The notes under the pieces were generated by a model. The model saw nothing but the letters and a program-made list of their open reading frames with translations. It was not told where the DNA came from and made no database searches. Positions 1-6,258 of a stretch of DNA of 10,031 nt are shown here, in pieces (position 1 is the first letter of the stretch; each line of letters begins with the position of its first letter). Both the position numbers and the translations under genes were made by a program. The DNA is from Reyranella sp. GTDB lineage: Bacteria; Pseudomonadota; Alphaproteobacteria; Reyranellales; Reyranellaceae. The DNA lies in assembly GCA_030681635.1 (NCBI GenBank), contig JAUXRT010000104.1, forward strand, positions 1 to 10,031, read 5' to 3'.

Positions 1-700
1 CGATGTGCTCAAATTGAAGAAGGTCGCGGTGATCAGCGACACCACCGGCTACGGCACTGCTTCGGTCAACACCTACGTGCCGATGCTCAAGGCCAAGGGC
101 GCCGAGGTCGTCTACCAGAACCTCATCGACGCGGCGAACCCCGACCTCAAGCCCGAGATGCTGCGCATGCAAGCCGCCGGTGCCCAGGCGATCATGCCGT
201 GGAGCGTCAATGCCGGTTTCCTGTCGCGCATCTGCAATACCCGCGGCGCCATGGGTTGGGACGTGCCGATCGTCGGCCAGACCACGCTCGGCTCCGGCCA
301 GACCAAGGCCCTGCTCGAGAAGCCCGAGTACTGGAACAAGGTCTACTCGAACAACTTCCGGCAGGTCTGCTACGCCAACGGCAAGCTGCCGCCGCGCGCC
401 CAGGAGTTCGTCGATCGCCTGAAGGCGGCCAAGATCGAATTCGGCGATACGCTCTTGTGGTGGGTGGCGCTGGGCTGGGACGGCGGCATGATGATGGCCG
501 ACGTCTTCAAGAACGCCGGCACCAAGAACGACGACATCGTGGCTTACATGAACAAGGTCAAGGGTTGGCCGGGCATCTACGGCACGGTCACCTGGACGCC
601 CGAGCAGCATAACGGCTTCCCCGATTCGGAAGTCGTGATGTGCGAGGTCAACTCGCTCAAGGACGGCGCCTTCAATCTCGCTCCGGGCTACAGCGCCTAG
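1..700 (+). CDS. Liv-type ABC transporter substrate-binding protein, C-terminal part (5' end outside window)
   Basis: This is the C-terminal part of a periplasmic type I binding protein (Peripla_BP_6 / LivJ-like). It captures a small solute and delivers it to the permease encoded just downstream. The reading frame is open to the left edge (the first full codon is at base 2), so the GTG at base 5 is not taken as the true start. About 232 residues are visible, against roughly 380-420 for a full-length member, so the signal peptide and first lobe are missing. The visible part opens with the KKVAVISDTTGYG segment, the start of the second lobe where family members have a Rossmann-like strand followed by G-Y/F-G. 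It ends with a typical late segment (GIYGTVTWTPEQHNG). Only 3 bases separate its stop from the LivH-type gene, which indicates one operon. The family binds branched-chain amino acids, amides, urea or aromatic acids, and the ligand cannot be assigned here. Confidence 0.9.
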   Translation, partial: DVLKLKKVAVISDTTGYGTASVNTYVPMLKAKGAEVVYQNLIDAANPDLKPEMLRMQAAGAQAIMPWSVNAGFLSRICNTRGAMGWDVPIVGQTTLGSGQTKALLEKPEYWNKVYSNNFRQVCYANGKLPPRAQEFVDRLKAAKIEFGDTLLWWVALGWDGGMMMADVFKNAGTKNDDIVAYMNKVKGWPGIYGTVTWTPEQHNGFPDSEVVMCEVNSLKDGAFNLAPGYSA

Positions 701-703
701 ACC

Positions 704-1573
704 ATGTTCGTATCGATCGTCTCCTACGGGCTCGCAGTAGGAGCGGTCTACGCACTGATCGGCATCACGTACAATGTGATGTTCTCGGCGTCGCGTGTGT
801 TCAGCTTCACCGCTGGCATGCTGGGAATGCTGGGCGGTGTGCTGGGCGCGCTCTTCATCAACAAGATGGGCATGAACGCCGTGCTGGCGTTCGTGCTGGT
901 GATGGCGGCCGGCGCCGTGCTCGGCGTGATCACCGAGATCCTGACCGTGCGGCCGGTGCTGAAAAGCATCGAACAGCACCTCTATGTGCTCTCGACGCTG
1001 GCCTTCGCGCTGATGATCCAGCAGGTCACAGCCATCGAATGGGGCACCGAGGCACAGCCGTTCCCGGTGCTCATTCCCATCGACCCCAATTCGGCGCTGG
1101 GCCTGATCGACCAGAAATTCTGGCTGCCGGTGCTCGCCTGCATCGTCACCATCGTCGGGCTCGAACTGCTCTATCGCAAGACCCTGATCGGTCGCGCCTT
1201 CCTCGCCATCGCGGAAGACAGCTACGCGGCACGCGCTTTGGGCCTGCCCGAGACACGGCTGCGCATCGCGAGCTACGCCATCGCCGGCGTCATCGGCGCG
1301 CTGGCGGGCTTCACCGGCGCGCAGATGCTGCTCGCCTATTTCGGCAATCAGGCGATCCTGAACTTCTACGGCTTCGTGCCGGTGGCGCTGGGCGGTATGG
1401 GCTCCAACCGCGGCGCCGTCATCGGCGGCATCGCGCTCGGCCTGTTCCAGCAGGCGGCCAACTTCCTGGTCGGCGGCATCTTCGCCTCGGTCGCGGTGTT
1501 CGCGGTCTTCATCGTCGTGCTGCTGCTCAGGCCCGAGGGCCTGGCGGGGGCGGCGGCGGCCAGAAGAGTATGA
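704..1573 (+). CDS. livH: Liv-type ABC transporter permease, LivH family
   Basis: This is an inner-membrane permease of the HAAT (branched-chain amino acid) importer family, one of two unlike permease subunits forming the channel. The 289-residue length is normal for LivH. The protein is almost entirely hydrophobic, with about eight likely membrane segments. It starts directly in the first one (MFVSIVSYGLAVGAVYALIG), as is usual for LivH. The cytoplasmic coupling segment that contacts the ATPase is seen from about residue 163 (GRAFLAIAEDSYAARALGL). A Gly-rich GGMGSNRGAVIGG segment and a terminal LLLRPEGL motif are also typical. The ATG lies 3 bases after the binding-protein stop and has no obvious Shine-Dalgarno sequence, so translational coupling is likely. 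The last residues are an Ala/Arg-rich tail from a GGC-rich tract. The family call is firm. The substrate is unknown. Confidence 0.93.
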   Translation: MFVSIVSYGLAVGAVYALIGITYNVMFSASRVFSFTAGMLGMLGGVLGALFINKMGMNAVLAFVLVMAAGAVLGVITEILTVRPVLKSIEQHLYVLSTLAFALMIQQVTAIEWGTEAQPFPVLIPIDPNSALGLIDQKFWLPVLACIVTIVGLELLYRKTLIGRAFLAIAEDSYAARALGLPETRLRIASYAIAGVIGALAGFTGAQMLLAYFGNQAILNFYGFVPVALGGMGSNRGAVIGGIALGLFQQAANFLVGGIFASVAVFAVFIVVLLLRPEGLAGAAAARRV

Positions 1574-1583
1574 GGCCGCGCGC

Positions 1584-3389
1584 ATGACGGACGCGGCGTC
1601 TCCGATATCGACCGCCAAGGCGCCTGCCGGATGGCTCGGCAGGCTCGAAGGCAGCTGGTCGTGGATCGCCCTTGGGCTGGTCGGCCTGCTGCTGCCGTTG
1701 CTCGACGATTCCTACTTCGGCGTCATCGCCCAGCGCGCCTACATCTACTGGATCCTGTCGGCCGGGCTGAACCTGGTGGTGGGCTATGCCGGCCAGATCG
1801 CCATCGGTTGGGTGGCGATGCTGACCTTGGGCGCCTACACCACGGCGGCGTTGACCGCTGGCCGGGTGGGCGGTGTGGAATGGCCTCCCTATCTTGCTTT
1901 GATCGCCGGCGGCGCGATGGGCGCGGTGTTCGGCGTGATCGTGGGCCTGCCGGCGCTCCGGCTGCGCACCTTCTACTTCGCCATGACGACCCTCGGCTTC
2001 GCTACCATCGTCACGCAGGTGGCGCTGGCCTGGAAGGATGTCACCGGCGGCGGCGTCGGCACGCCGGGCCCGGTGTTCCCCTGGCCGTTCGAGCCGGGCT
2101 GGGGCTTCTACTACTTCTGCTTCGGTCTGGCCGCACTCGCGACCTGGATCACGGCGAATATCGGTTCGAGCCGCTACGGCCGGGCGCTGGTCGCGATCCG
2201 CGACGCCGAGGTCGCGGCCGAAGCCTCGGGCATCTCCAAGGCCAAGCTGCTGGTCGCAGTGTTCCTGCTCGCCGGCGCACTGGGCGGCATCGCGGGCGGG
2301 CTGTTCTCCTCGCTGCAGTCCTACATCACCCCCGATGCCTTCACCTTCGAGATGTCGGTGCTGTTCTTCATCGGCATCCTGATCGGCGGGCGCGGCTCGA
2401 TCCTGGGGCCGGCGCTCGGCACCATCATCCTGACGGTGCTGCCCGAGTTCGCGGCGCCCCTCGTGCAATGGTCGACGTTCCTCTACGCCGCCCTCCTGCT
2501 GGTGATCGTGCTGGTGATTCCGGGCGGCATCGCCGATCTCCTGGACTACAAGAGCCGCCGCCCGCTCGAGCAACACCGCGAGATCGTGCCGCGGCCCGAG
2601 CTGCTGTCGCGGGTCCTGGACGCCAAGGGTGGGCCGAGCGTCCTCACGCTCGCCAATATCGAGCTTCATTTCGGTGGCGTGCGGGCGATCGACGGCCTCG
2701 ATCTGGAAATCTGCTCAGGCGAGGTGCACGGCCTGATCGGACCCAACGGCAGCGGCAAGACCACCACCCTCAACGTGATCTCGGGCTACTACCGACCGAG
2801 CGCGGGCGAGCTCAAGCTGAACGGGGCCGACCTGCCATTCGACAGGCCGCACGCGCGCGCGGGCTATCGTATCGCCCGGACCTTCCAGACGCCGCGTCTC
2901 GTCGGCGCCGCCTCGGTGCTGGAAAACGTCATGATCGGCGGCACGATCGACGGCAGCGGCAGCTTTGCCGAATCGATGCTGTCGCTGCCGCGCCACCATC
3001 GCGACGAGAAGCGGTTGAAGGAATCCGCCGCGCGGGCACTGGCCACCGTCGGTCTCGAATCGCTGGCCGACGTACGCGCCGACCGCCTGCAGCACAGCGA
3101 GCTCAGGTTCATGGAGATCGCCCGCGCGCTGATGCTGCGGCCGGCTTTCCTGCTGCTCGACGAACCGGCGGCCGGCCTGTCGGCCGAGGAGATCCGGCGG
3201 CTGGGCGCCTTGATCAAGGCGATCAGCCGCGGGGGCACGGGTGTCCTGTTGGTCGAGCACCATGCCGACCTGATCTTCGACATCTGCGACCGCGTGACCG
3301 TGCTCAACCTCGGCAAGGTGCTGGCGGCCGGGACGCCGGCCGAGATCCGCTCGCATCGGGAGGTGGTCAGTGCCTACCTCGGCGCCTAG
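1584..3389 (+). CDS. livM/livG: Fused LivM-type permease and LivG-type ATPase of Liv-family ABC transporter
   Basis: One 601-residue polypeptide joins two usually separate subunits. Residues about 25-315 are a LivM-type permease. They carry the family block GLNLVVGYAGQIAIG and the coupling segment from residue 199 (GRALVAIRDAEVAAEASGI). After a charged linker (about 316-350), residues about 353-601 form a LivG-type ATPase. It has Walker A GPNGSGKTT at 386-394, a Q-loop in RTFQTPR, Walker B LLLDEP with D526 and catalytic E527, and switch histidine H559. The domain runs to a normal LivG C-terminus. The signature motif is abnormal: residues 502-506 read LQHSE where LivG normally has L-x-x-G-Q/E, so the glycine is replaced by Ser505, although the following ELRFMEIARAL is well kept. 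The frame is continuous, so this is a true fusion and not a frameshift artefact. The start is 10 bases after livH, with a weak GAGG at 1572-1575. The product should pair with the LivH and LivF encoded on either side. Confidence 0.93.
   Translation: MTDAASPISTAKAPAGWLGRLEGSWSWIALGLVGLLLPLLDDSYFGVIAQRAYIYWILSAGLNLVVGYAGQIAIGWVAMLTLGAYTTAALTAGRVGGVEWPPYLALIAGGAMGAVFGVIVGLPALRLRTFYFAMTTLGFATIVTQVALAWKDVTGGGVGTPGPVFPWPFEPGWGFYYFCFGLAALATWITANIGSSRYGRALVAIRDAEVAAEASGISKAKLLVAVFLLAGALGGIAGGLFSSLQSYITPDAFTFEMSVLFFIGILIGGRGSILGPALGTIILTVLPEFAAPLVQWSTFLYAALLLVIVLVIPGGIADLLDYKSRRPLEQHREIVPRPELLSRVLDAKGGPSVLTLANIELHFGGVRAIDGLDLEICSGEVHGLIGPNGSGKTTTLNVISGYYRPSAGELKLNGADLPFDRPHARAGYRIARTFQTPRLVGAASVLENVMIGGTIDGSGSFAESMLSLPRHHRDEKRLKESAARALATVGLESLADVRADRLQHSELRFMEIARALMLRPAFLLLDEPAAGLSAEEIRRLGALIKAISRGGTGVLLVEHHADLIFDICDRVTVLNLGKVLAAGTPAEIRSHREVVSAYLGA
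3358..3363 (+). promoter_or_regulatory. Shine-Dalgarno for the GTG start of the LivF-type gene
   Basis: GGGAGG sits 6 bases before the GTG at 3370, inside the end of the upstream LivM-LivG coding region. It supports a start that overlaps the upstream gene by 20 bases, in preference to a later GTG or CTG. Confidence 0.65.
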
Positions 3390-4131
3390 ATCCCGGACCC
3401 CCGAACCTCTGCTCCAGGTGAGCGGCCTGTCGGCCGGCTACGGCAAGATCGGCGTGCTGAGCGGCGTCGACCTCACCATCGGCTCAGGCGAGGTCGTGGC
3501 CTTGCTGGGCCCCAACGGGGCCGGCAAGAGCACGCTGCTGAAAGCCATCTCCGGCCTGTTGCCGCGCACCGGCAGGATCACTTTCGCCGGCCAGGACATG
3601 AGCAAGGCCGACCCCGGCGAGACGGTCCGGGCGGGCCTGGTGCATGTGGTCGAAGGTCATCGCGTGTTCACGCAGCTCTCGGTGATCGACAATGTCATGC
3701 TGGCCGGTTACGGCCTGCCGCGCGACAAGCGCACGACGCAGGTCGAGGAGGCACTGGCCTTCTTTCCCGACATCGCCGCCAAGCGGCACGACCGCGCGGT
3801 GACGCTGTCCGGCGGACAACAGCAGATGCTGGCGGTGGCCCAGGGCCTGGTGCGGCGCCCTCGTCTGCTGATGCTGGACGAGCCGTCCGCCGGCCTGTCG
3901 CCCGTGCTGGTGGATCGCGTGCTGGCTGCCGTGGCGCGGTTGCGCGAAGGCGGCACGGCGGTCCTGCTGGTCGAGCAGCTGATCGAGAAGGCGCTGGCGG
4001 CGTCGGACCGGGTCTATGCGCTGGCGCGGGGCTCGATCGTGCTGGAAGCGTCGACCGGCGAAGACGATTTGCCGAACCGGCTGGAACGGGCGTATTTCGG
4101 TCAGGACGCCCACGCACCCCTGGCGTCGTGA
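3370..4131 (+). CDS. livF: Liv-type ABC transporter ATP-binding protein, LivF family
   Basis: This is the second cytoplasmic ATPase of the first importer, expected to form a heterodimer with the ATPase domain of the LivM-LivG fusion and to power transport. At 253 residues it is slightly longer than the usual 230-240. All motifs are canonical: Walker A GPNGAGKST starting at residue 47 (Lys53), a VVEGHRVF segment typical of LivF, a perfect LSGGQ at 146-150, and Walker B LMLDEP with D170 and E171. It has VEQ where most ABC proteins have the switch histidine, which is the normal state in LivF. The GTG start overlaps the preceding gene by 20 bases in another frame and is backed by a good Shine-Dalgarno sequence. 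The roughly 14 residues before the first strand are a small unstructured-looking extension. It lies 19 bases before the VOC gene, in the same operon. Confidence 0.93.
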   Translation: MPTSAPRSRTPEPLLQVSGLSAGYGKIGVLSGVDLTIGSGEVVALLGPNGAGKSTLLKAISGLLPRTGRITFAGQDMSKADPGETVRAGLVHVVEGHRVFTQLSVIDNVMLAGYGLPRDKRTTQVEEALAFFPDIAAKRHDRAVTLSGGQQQMLAVAQGLVRRPRLLMLDEPSAGLSPVLVDRVLAAVARLREGGTAVLLVEQLIEKALAASDRVYALARGSIVLEASTGEDDLPNRLERAYFGQDAHAPLAS

Positions 4132-4136
4132 AGACC

Positions 4137-4144
4137 GGAGGAGG
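4137..4144 (+). promoter_or_regulatory. Strong Shine-Dalgarno fixing the start of the VOC gene
   Basis: GGAGGAGG lies 6 bases before the ATG at 4151. It decides against a 45-codon N-terminal extension that would begin at 4016 inside the LivF-type gene. Confidence 0.8.
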
Positions 4145-4150
4145 CAGGGC

Positions 4151-5092
4151 ATGAGCAAGTCCTACGATCGCGGCGCCGAGGACCTCGGCAACATCGTGGC
4201 GCTCGAGCATGTGAACCTGCAGATCGAGGATCAGGGGCTCGCCACGCTGTTCTACATCAGCGGGCTCGGGCTGACGCGCGATCCCTACATGATGACCAGC
4301 ATCGACAACATGTGGGTCAATGTCGGCCGCAGCCAGTTCCATCTCGTCACGGGGCCACCGCAACAGCTGCGCGGACGCGTTGGCCTCGTCGTTCCCGATC
4401 GCGAAGCGCTGCTGCGGCGGCTGGAAAACATGCGCAAGCCGCTCAAGGGAACGAAGTTCGACTTCACCGAGCACGGCGATCATGTCGAGGCGACCTGCCC
4501 CTGGGGCAACCGCATCCTCTGCCACGATCCGGCGCCGCGCTTCGGCCGAATCAATCTCGGCATGCCCTATGTCGAGTTCGATGTTCCGACCGGTGCAGCG
4601 AAGGGGGTCGCGGACTTCTATGGTCGCGTCTTCGGTACTGCGACGAAGGTCGATGGCGCCGTGGCGTGGATTTCGGTCGGCATGGAGCAGGAGCTGGTCT
4701 TCCGCGAGACCAAGGCGAAGCTTGCGCCTTATGACGGGCACCATATCCAGGTCTATGTCGCGAACTTCTCGGGGCCGCACCGCGAGCTGCTCGAGCGCGG
4801 CCTGATCACCGAGGAAAGCAACCAGCACCAGTACCGTTTCGACAGCATCGTCGATCTCCAGACCGGCAAGCCGCTGATCCAGATCGAGCACGAGGTACGC
4901 AGCATGCGCCACCCGCTCTATGCCCGGCCGCTGGTCAACCGCAACGCCCAGCAGACCAACCGGAATTATGCGCCCGGCCACGATGCCTGGATTGCGGGCT
5001 CGGCGGCGGAGGAGATGGACGATCCAAGGGTCGCCATGCGCCAGCGCCGCTTCGAAGAGGCGACGCGCCAGCCGCTCAGTCGGCAACGCTGA
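4151..5092 (+). CDS. Two-domain VOC superfamily protein (extradiol dioxygenase/glyoxalase fold), substrate unknown
   Basis: The 313-residue cytosolic protein has the layout of two-domain extradiol dioxygenases, with two consecutive VOC domains. Domain 1 (about 15-128) begins with strand ALEHVNLQI (His20) and has H64 in SQFHLV. Domain 2 (about 133-250) begins GMPYVEFDVP, continues with GHHIQVYV (His198) and ends with PLIQIEHEV (Glu246). By position, H198 and E246 match the second and third metal ligands of extradiol dioxygenases. The first ligand position, normally His, appears to be Tyr140, so the metal site is incomplete or different. A 60-residue tail (about 252-313) rich in Arg, Asn and Gln follows. 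It could act on an aromatic or other diol-like substrate, but the reaction is not assignable. The start is set by a strong GGAGGAGG. It follows the LivF-type gene by 19 bases, so it is probably co-transcribed with the importer and may act on the imported compound (inference). Its 3' end overlaps the convergent LLM gene by 17 bases. Confidence 0.85.
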   Translation: MSKSYDRGAEDLGNIVALEHVNLQIEDQGLATLFYISGLGLTRDPYMMTSIDNMWVNVGRSQFHLVTGPPQQLRGRVGLVVPDREALLRRLENMRKPLKGTKFDFTEHGDHVEATCPWGNRILCHDPAPRFGRINLGMPYVEFDVPTGAAKGVADFYGRVFGTATKVDGAVAWISVGMEQELVFRETKAKLAPYDGHHIQVYVANFSGPHRELLERGLITEESNQHQYRFDSIVDLQTGKPLIQIEHEVRSMRHPLYARPLVNRNAQQTNRNYAPGHDAWIAGSAAEEMDDPRVAMRQRRFEEATRQPLSRQR

Positions 5093-6068
5093 CGGCACGC
5101 GCCGTCTGGAAGGCCGGCATCACTTCACGGGCGAAGGCGCGCAGGTTGCCGACCGAGGCGTTGGGATCGACCAGCAGGATGTTTGTCGCGCCGCCGGCTT
5201 CGAGTTCCTTCAGGCGTGCGATAATTTCGTCGGCGGTGCCGAGCAGCGGCGCCGTGTCGTCCTCGATCCGGTCGGGCAGCGCATCGCGTGCGAGATCGCC
5301 GATCACGCTCACCACGCGCCTGCGCGTGGCATAGGCCGCTTCGCGTTCGCTCTCGTCATGGATCATCTGCAGCGGCCGCGCGGTCGCCACCATGTTGGCG
5401 TGGTAGGGCCGGCCGGTCTTCTCGCATTCCTCCCGGAAGATCGCGATGCGCTGGGCGATCTGGTCGACCTGGGCGAGCTGGTCGAGCAGGAGATTATAGC
5501 CCTCGTGCGCGGCGCGCCGGACGCTGTCATGGCTGCCGGCGGCCAGCCACAGTGGCGGATGCGGGCGCTGCACGGGAGCGGGCTCGACGACGATATCGTC
5601 ATAGTGCCAGCGCTTGCCGTGGTGGCTGAAACGACCTTCGCTGGTCCAGGCCTTGCGGATGATCTCCGCCGCCTCGTCGAAGCGTTCGGTGGCCTCGGCC
5701 ATGGGAATGCAGAAGCCGTCGAACTCGGCCTGGCGGTAACCCTTGCCGATGCCGAAATCGATTCGTCCGCCGCTCAGCAGGTCGAGCGTGGCCACCTGCT
5801 CGGCCACCAGCACCGGATTGTGCCAGGGCAGCACGACCACCGCGGTGCCGAGGCGGATGTGCCGGGTCTTGGCGGCGAGGTAGGCCAGCAAGGTCATCGA
5901 GGCCGACACCTGGCCCTGGCCGGTGAAATGATGTTCCACCATGAAGAGCTGCCGGAAGCCCAGCCGGTCGGCTTCGATCACGTACTCGATGAAGCTCTCG
6001 TAGCCCTGGCTGTCTTCTAGGCCGATGCCGCGCTTGGTTCGCGCGCCGCCGAACAGTCCGAACTGCAT
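5076..6068 (-). CDS. LLM class flavin-dependent oxidoreductase (bacterial luciferase-like monooxygenase)
   Basis: The 330-residue cytosolic TIM-barrel enzyme belongs to the luciferase-like family, which uses reduced flavin (FMN, or F420 in some members) to oxygenate or oxidise small organic molecules. Evidence is the first strand MQFGLFGG, the EHHF motif at 45-48 as in bacterial luciferase alpha-like proteins, and the highly conserved stretch 72-110 (RLGTAVVVLPWHNP, then LDLLSGGRIDFGIGKG). Further support is PPLWLAAGS in the middle and the C-terminal GTADEIIARLKELEAGGA segment. Length matches the family. The ATG at 6068 (complement) was chosen because it begins at the first barrel strand and has AAAGGA 6 bases upstream. 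A longer frame starting at 6275 would run through the whole intergenic region. The gene diverges from the second importer and converges with the VOC gene. The substrate is unknown; FMN is the likelier cofactor outside actinobacteria (inference). Confidence 0.92.
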   Translation of the reverse strand: MQFGLFGGARTKRGIGLEDSQGYESFIEYVIEADRLGFRQLFMVEHHFTGQGQVSASMTLLAYLAAKTRHIRLGTAVVVLPWHNPVLVAEQVATLDLLSGGRIDFGIGKGYRQAEFDGFCIPMAEATERFDEAAEIIRKAWTSEGRFSHHGKRWHYDDIVVEPAPVQRPHPPLWLAAGSHDSVRRAAHEGYNLLLDQLAQVDQIAQRIAIFREECEKTGRPYHANMVATARPLQMIHDESEREAAYATRRRVVSVIGDLARDALPDRIEDDTAPLLGTADEIIARLKELEAGGATNILLVDPNASVGNLRAFAREVMPAFQTARAVSVAD

Positions 6069-6074
6069 GCTCCG

Positions 6075-6080
6075 TCCTTT
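6075..6080 (-). promoter_or_regulatory. Shine-Dalgarno fixing the start of the LLM oxidoreductase
   Basis: Read on the minus strand, AAAGGA lies 6 bases before the ATG at 6068. It supports this start over upstream in-frame starts that would add about 69 residues with no family resemblance. Confidence 0.65.
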
Positions 6081-6131
6081 CGAGCCCCTTACCGTGTCGT
6101 CATGCTGGACTTGGTTGCGGCGGAAGGAAAC

Positions 6132-6143
6132 GGCGAAATCGCC
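6132..6143. repeat. Small inverted repeat, possible operator
   Basis: Perfect 5-base arms GGCGA and TCGCC flank AA (GGCGAAATCGCC), located between the two divergent genes. A related sequence with 9 of 12 matches to its reverse complement (CGCGATTTGGCG) is at 6197-6208, between the -35 and -10 of the candidate rightward promoter. Short GC-rich palindromes arise easily by chance, so a regulator-binding role is only a suggestion. Confidence 0.3.
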
Positions 6144-6192
6144 AACCCCACTTCGCGCTGCAGCAATTCGGCCGGTCCGATGGGAAGGAGCG

Positions 6193-6221
6193 TTGTCGCG
6201 ATTTGGCGGGCTGGCTATGCT
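6193..6221 (+). promoter_or_regulatory. Candidate sigma-70-type promoter for the second transporter operon
   Basis: TTGTCG (6193-6198) is separated by 17 bases from TATGCT (6216-6221), four of six matches to consensus at each element with ideal spacing. The predicted transcription start would be near 6228, leaving a leader of about 30 bases that contains the AGGAGGA ribosome-binding site. The surrounding DNA becomes locally AT-rich just downstream (ACAATAAAGAAAATT). Confidence 0.45.
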
Positions 6222-6243
6222 CCTCGCACAATAAAGAAAATTC

Positions 6244-6250
6244 AGGAGGA
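6244..6250 (+). promoter_or_regulatory. Strong Shine-Dalgarno of the second binding-protein gene
   Basis: AGGAGGA lies 8 bases before the ATG at 6259. An ATG at 6252 is out of frame and too close to the site to compete. Confidence 0.75.
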
Positions 6251-6258
6251 GATGGGCA

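Larger units (their letters stand above)
6069..6258. other. Divergent intergenic control region
   Basis: These 190 bases separate the start of the minus-strand LLM gene from the start of the plus-strand binding-protein gene. It is the only intergenic gap longer than 21 bases in the window, so promoters for both directions are expected here. A plausible sigma-70-like promoter facing right and a 12-base palindrome were found and are listed separately. No convincing -35/-10 pair facing left was found. Confidence 0.75.

Noticed and set aside
1545..1560. GGC-rich tract near the end of the first LivH gene, considered as a repeat or G-quadruplex
   Set aside because: It simply encodes the Gly/Ala-rich C-terminal tail, and the G runs are too few and too short for a convincing quadruplex.
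1527..2669. Minus-strand open frame of 380 codons opposite the LivM-LivG gene
   Set aside because: The composition is dominated by Arg, Gln, Asp and His, typical of the complement of GC-rich membrane-protein codons. No motif is present, and the plus-strand gene is certain.
4016..4150. N-terminal extension of the VOC protein from 4016
   Set aside because: It lies almost entirely inside the LivF-type gene, shows no VOC similarity, and is contradicted by GGAGGAGG placed 6 bases before the ATG at 4151.
3695..5098. Long minus-strand open frame of 467 codons opposite the LivF and VOC genes
   Set aside because: The translation is Arg/Ala/Pro-rich with no family resemblance, and it lies antisense to two well-supported genes. 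Long antisense frames are expected at this GC content.
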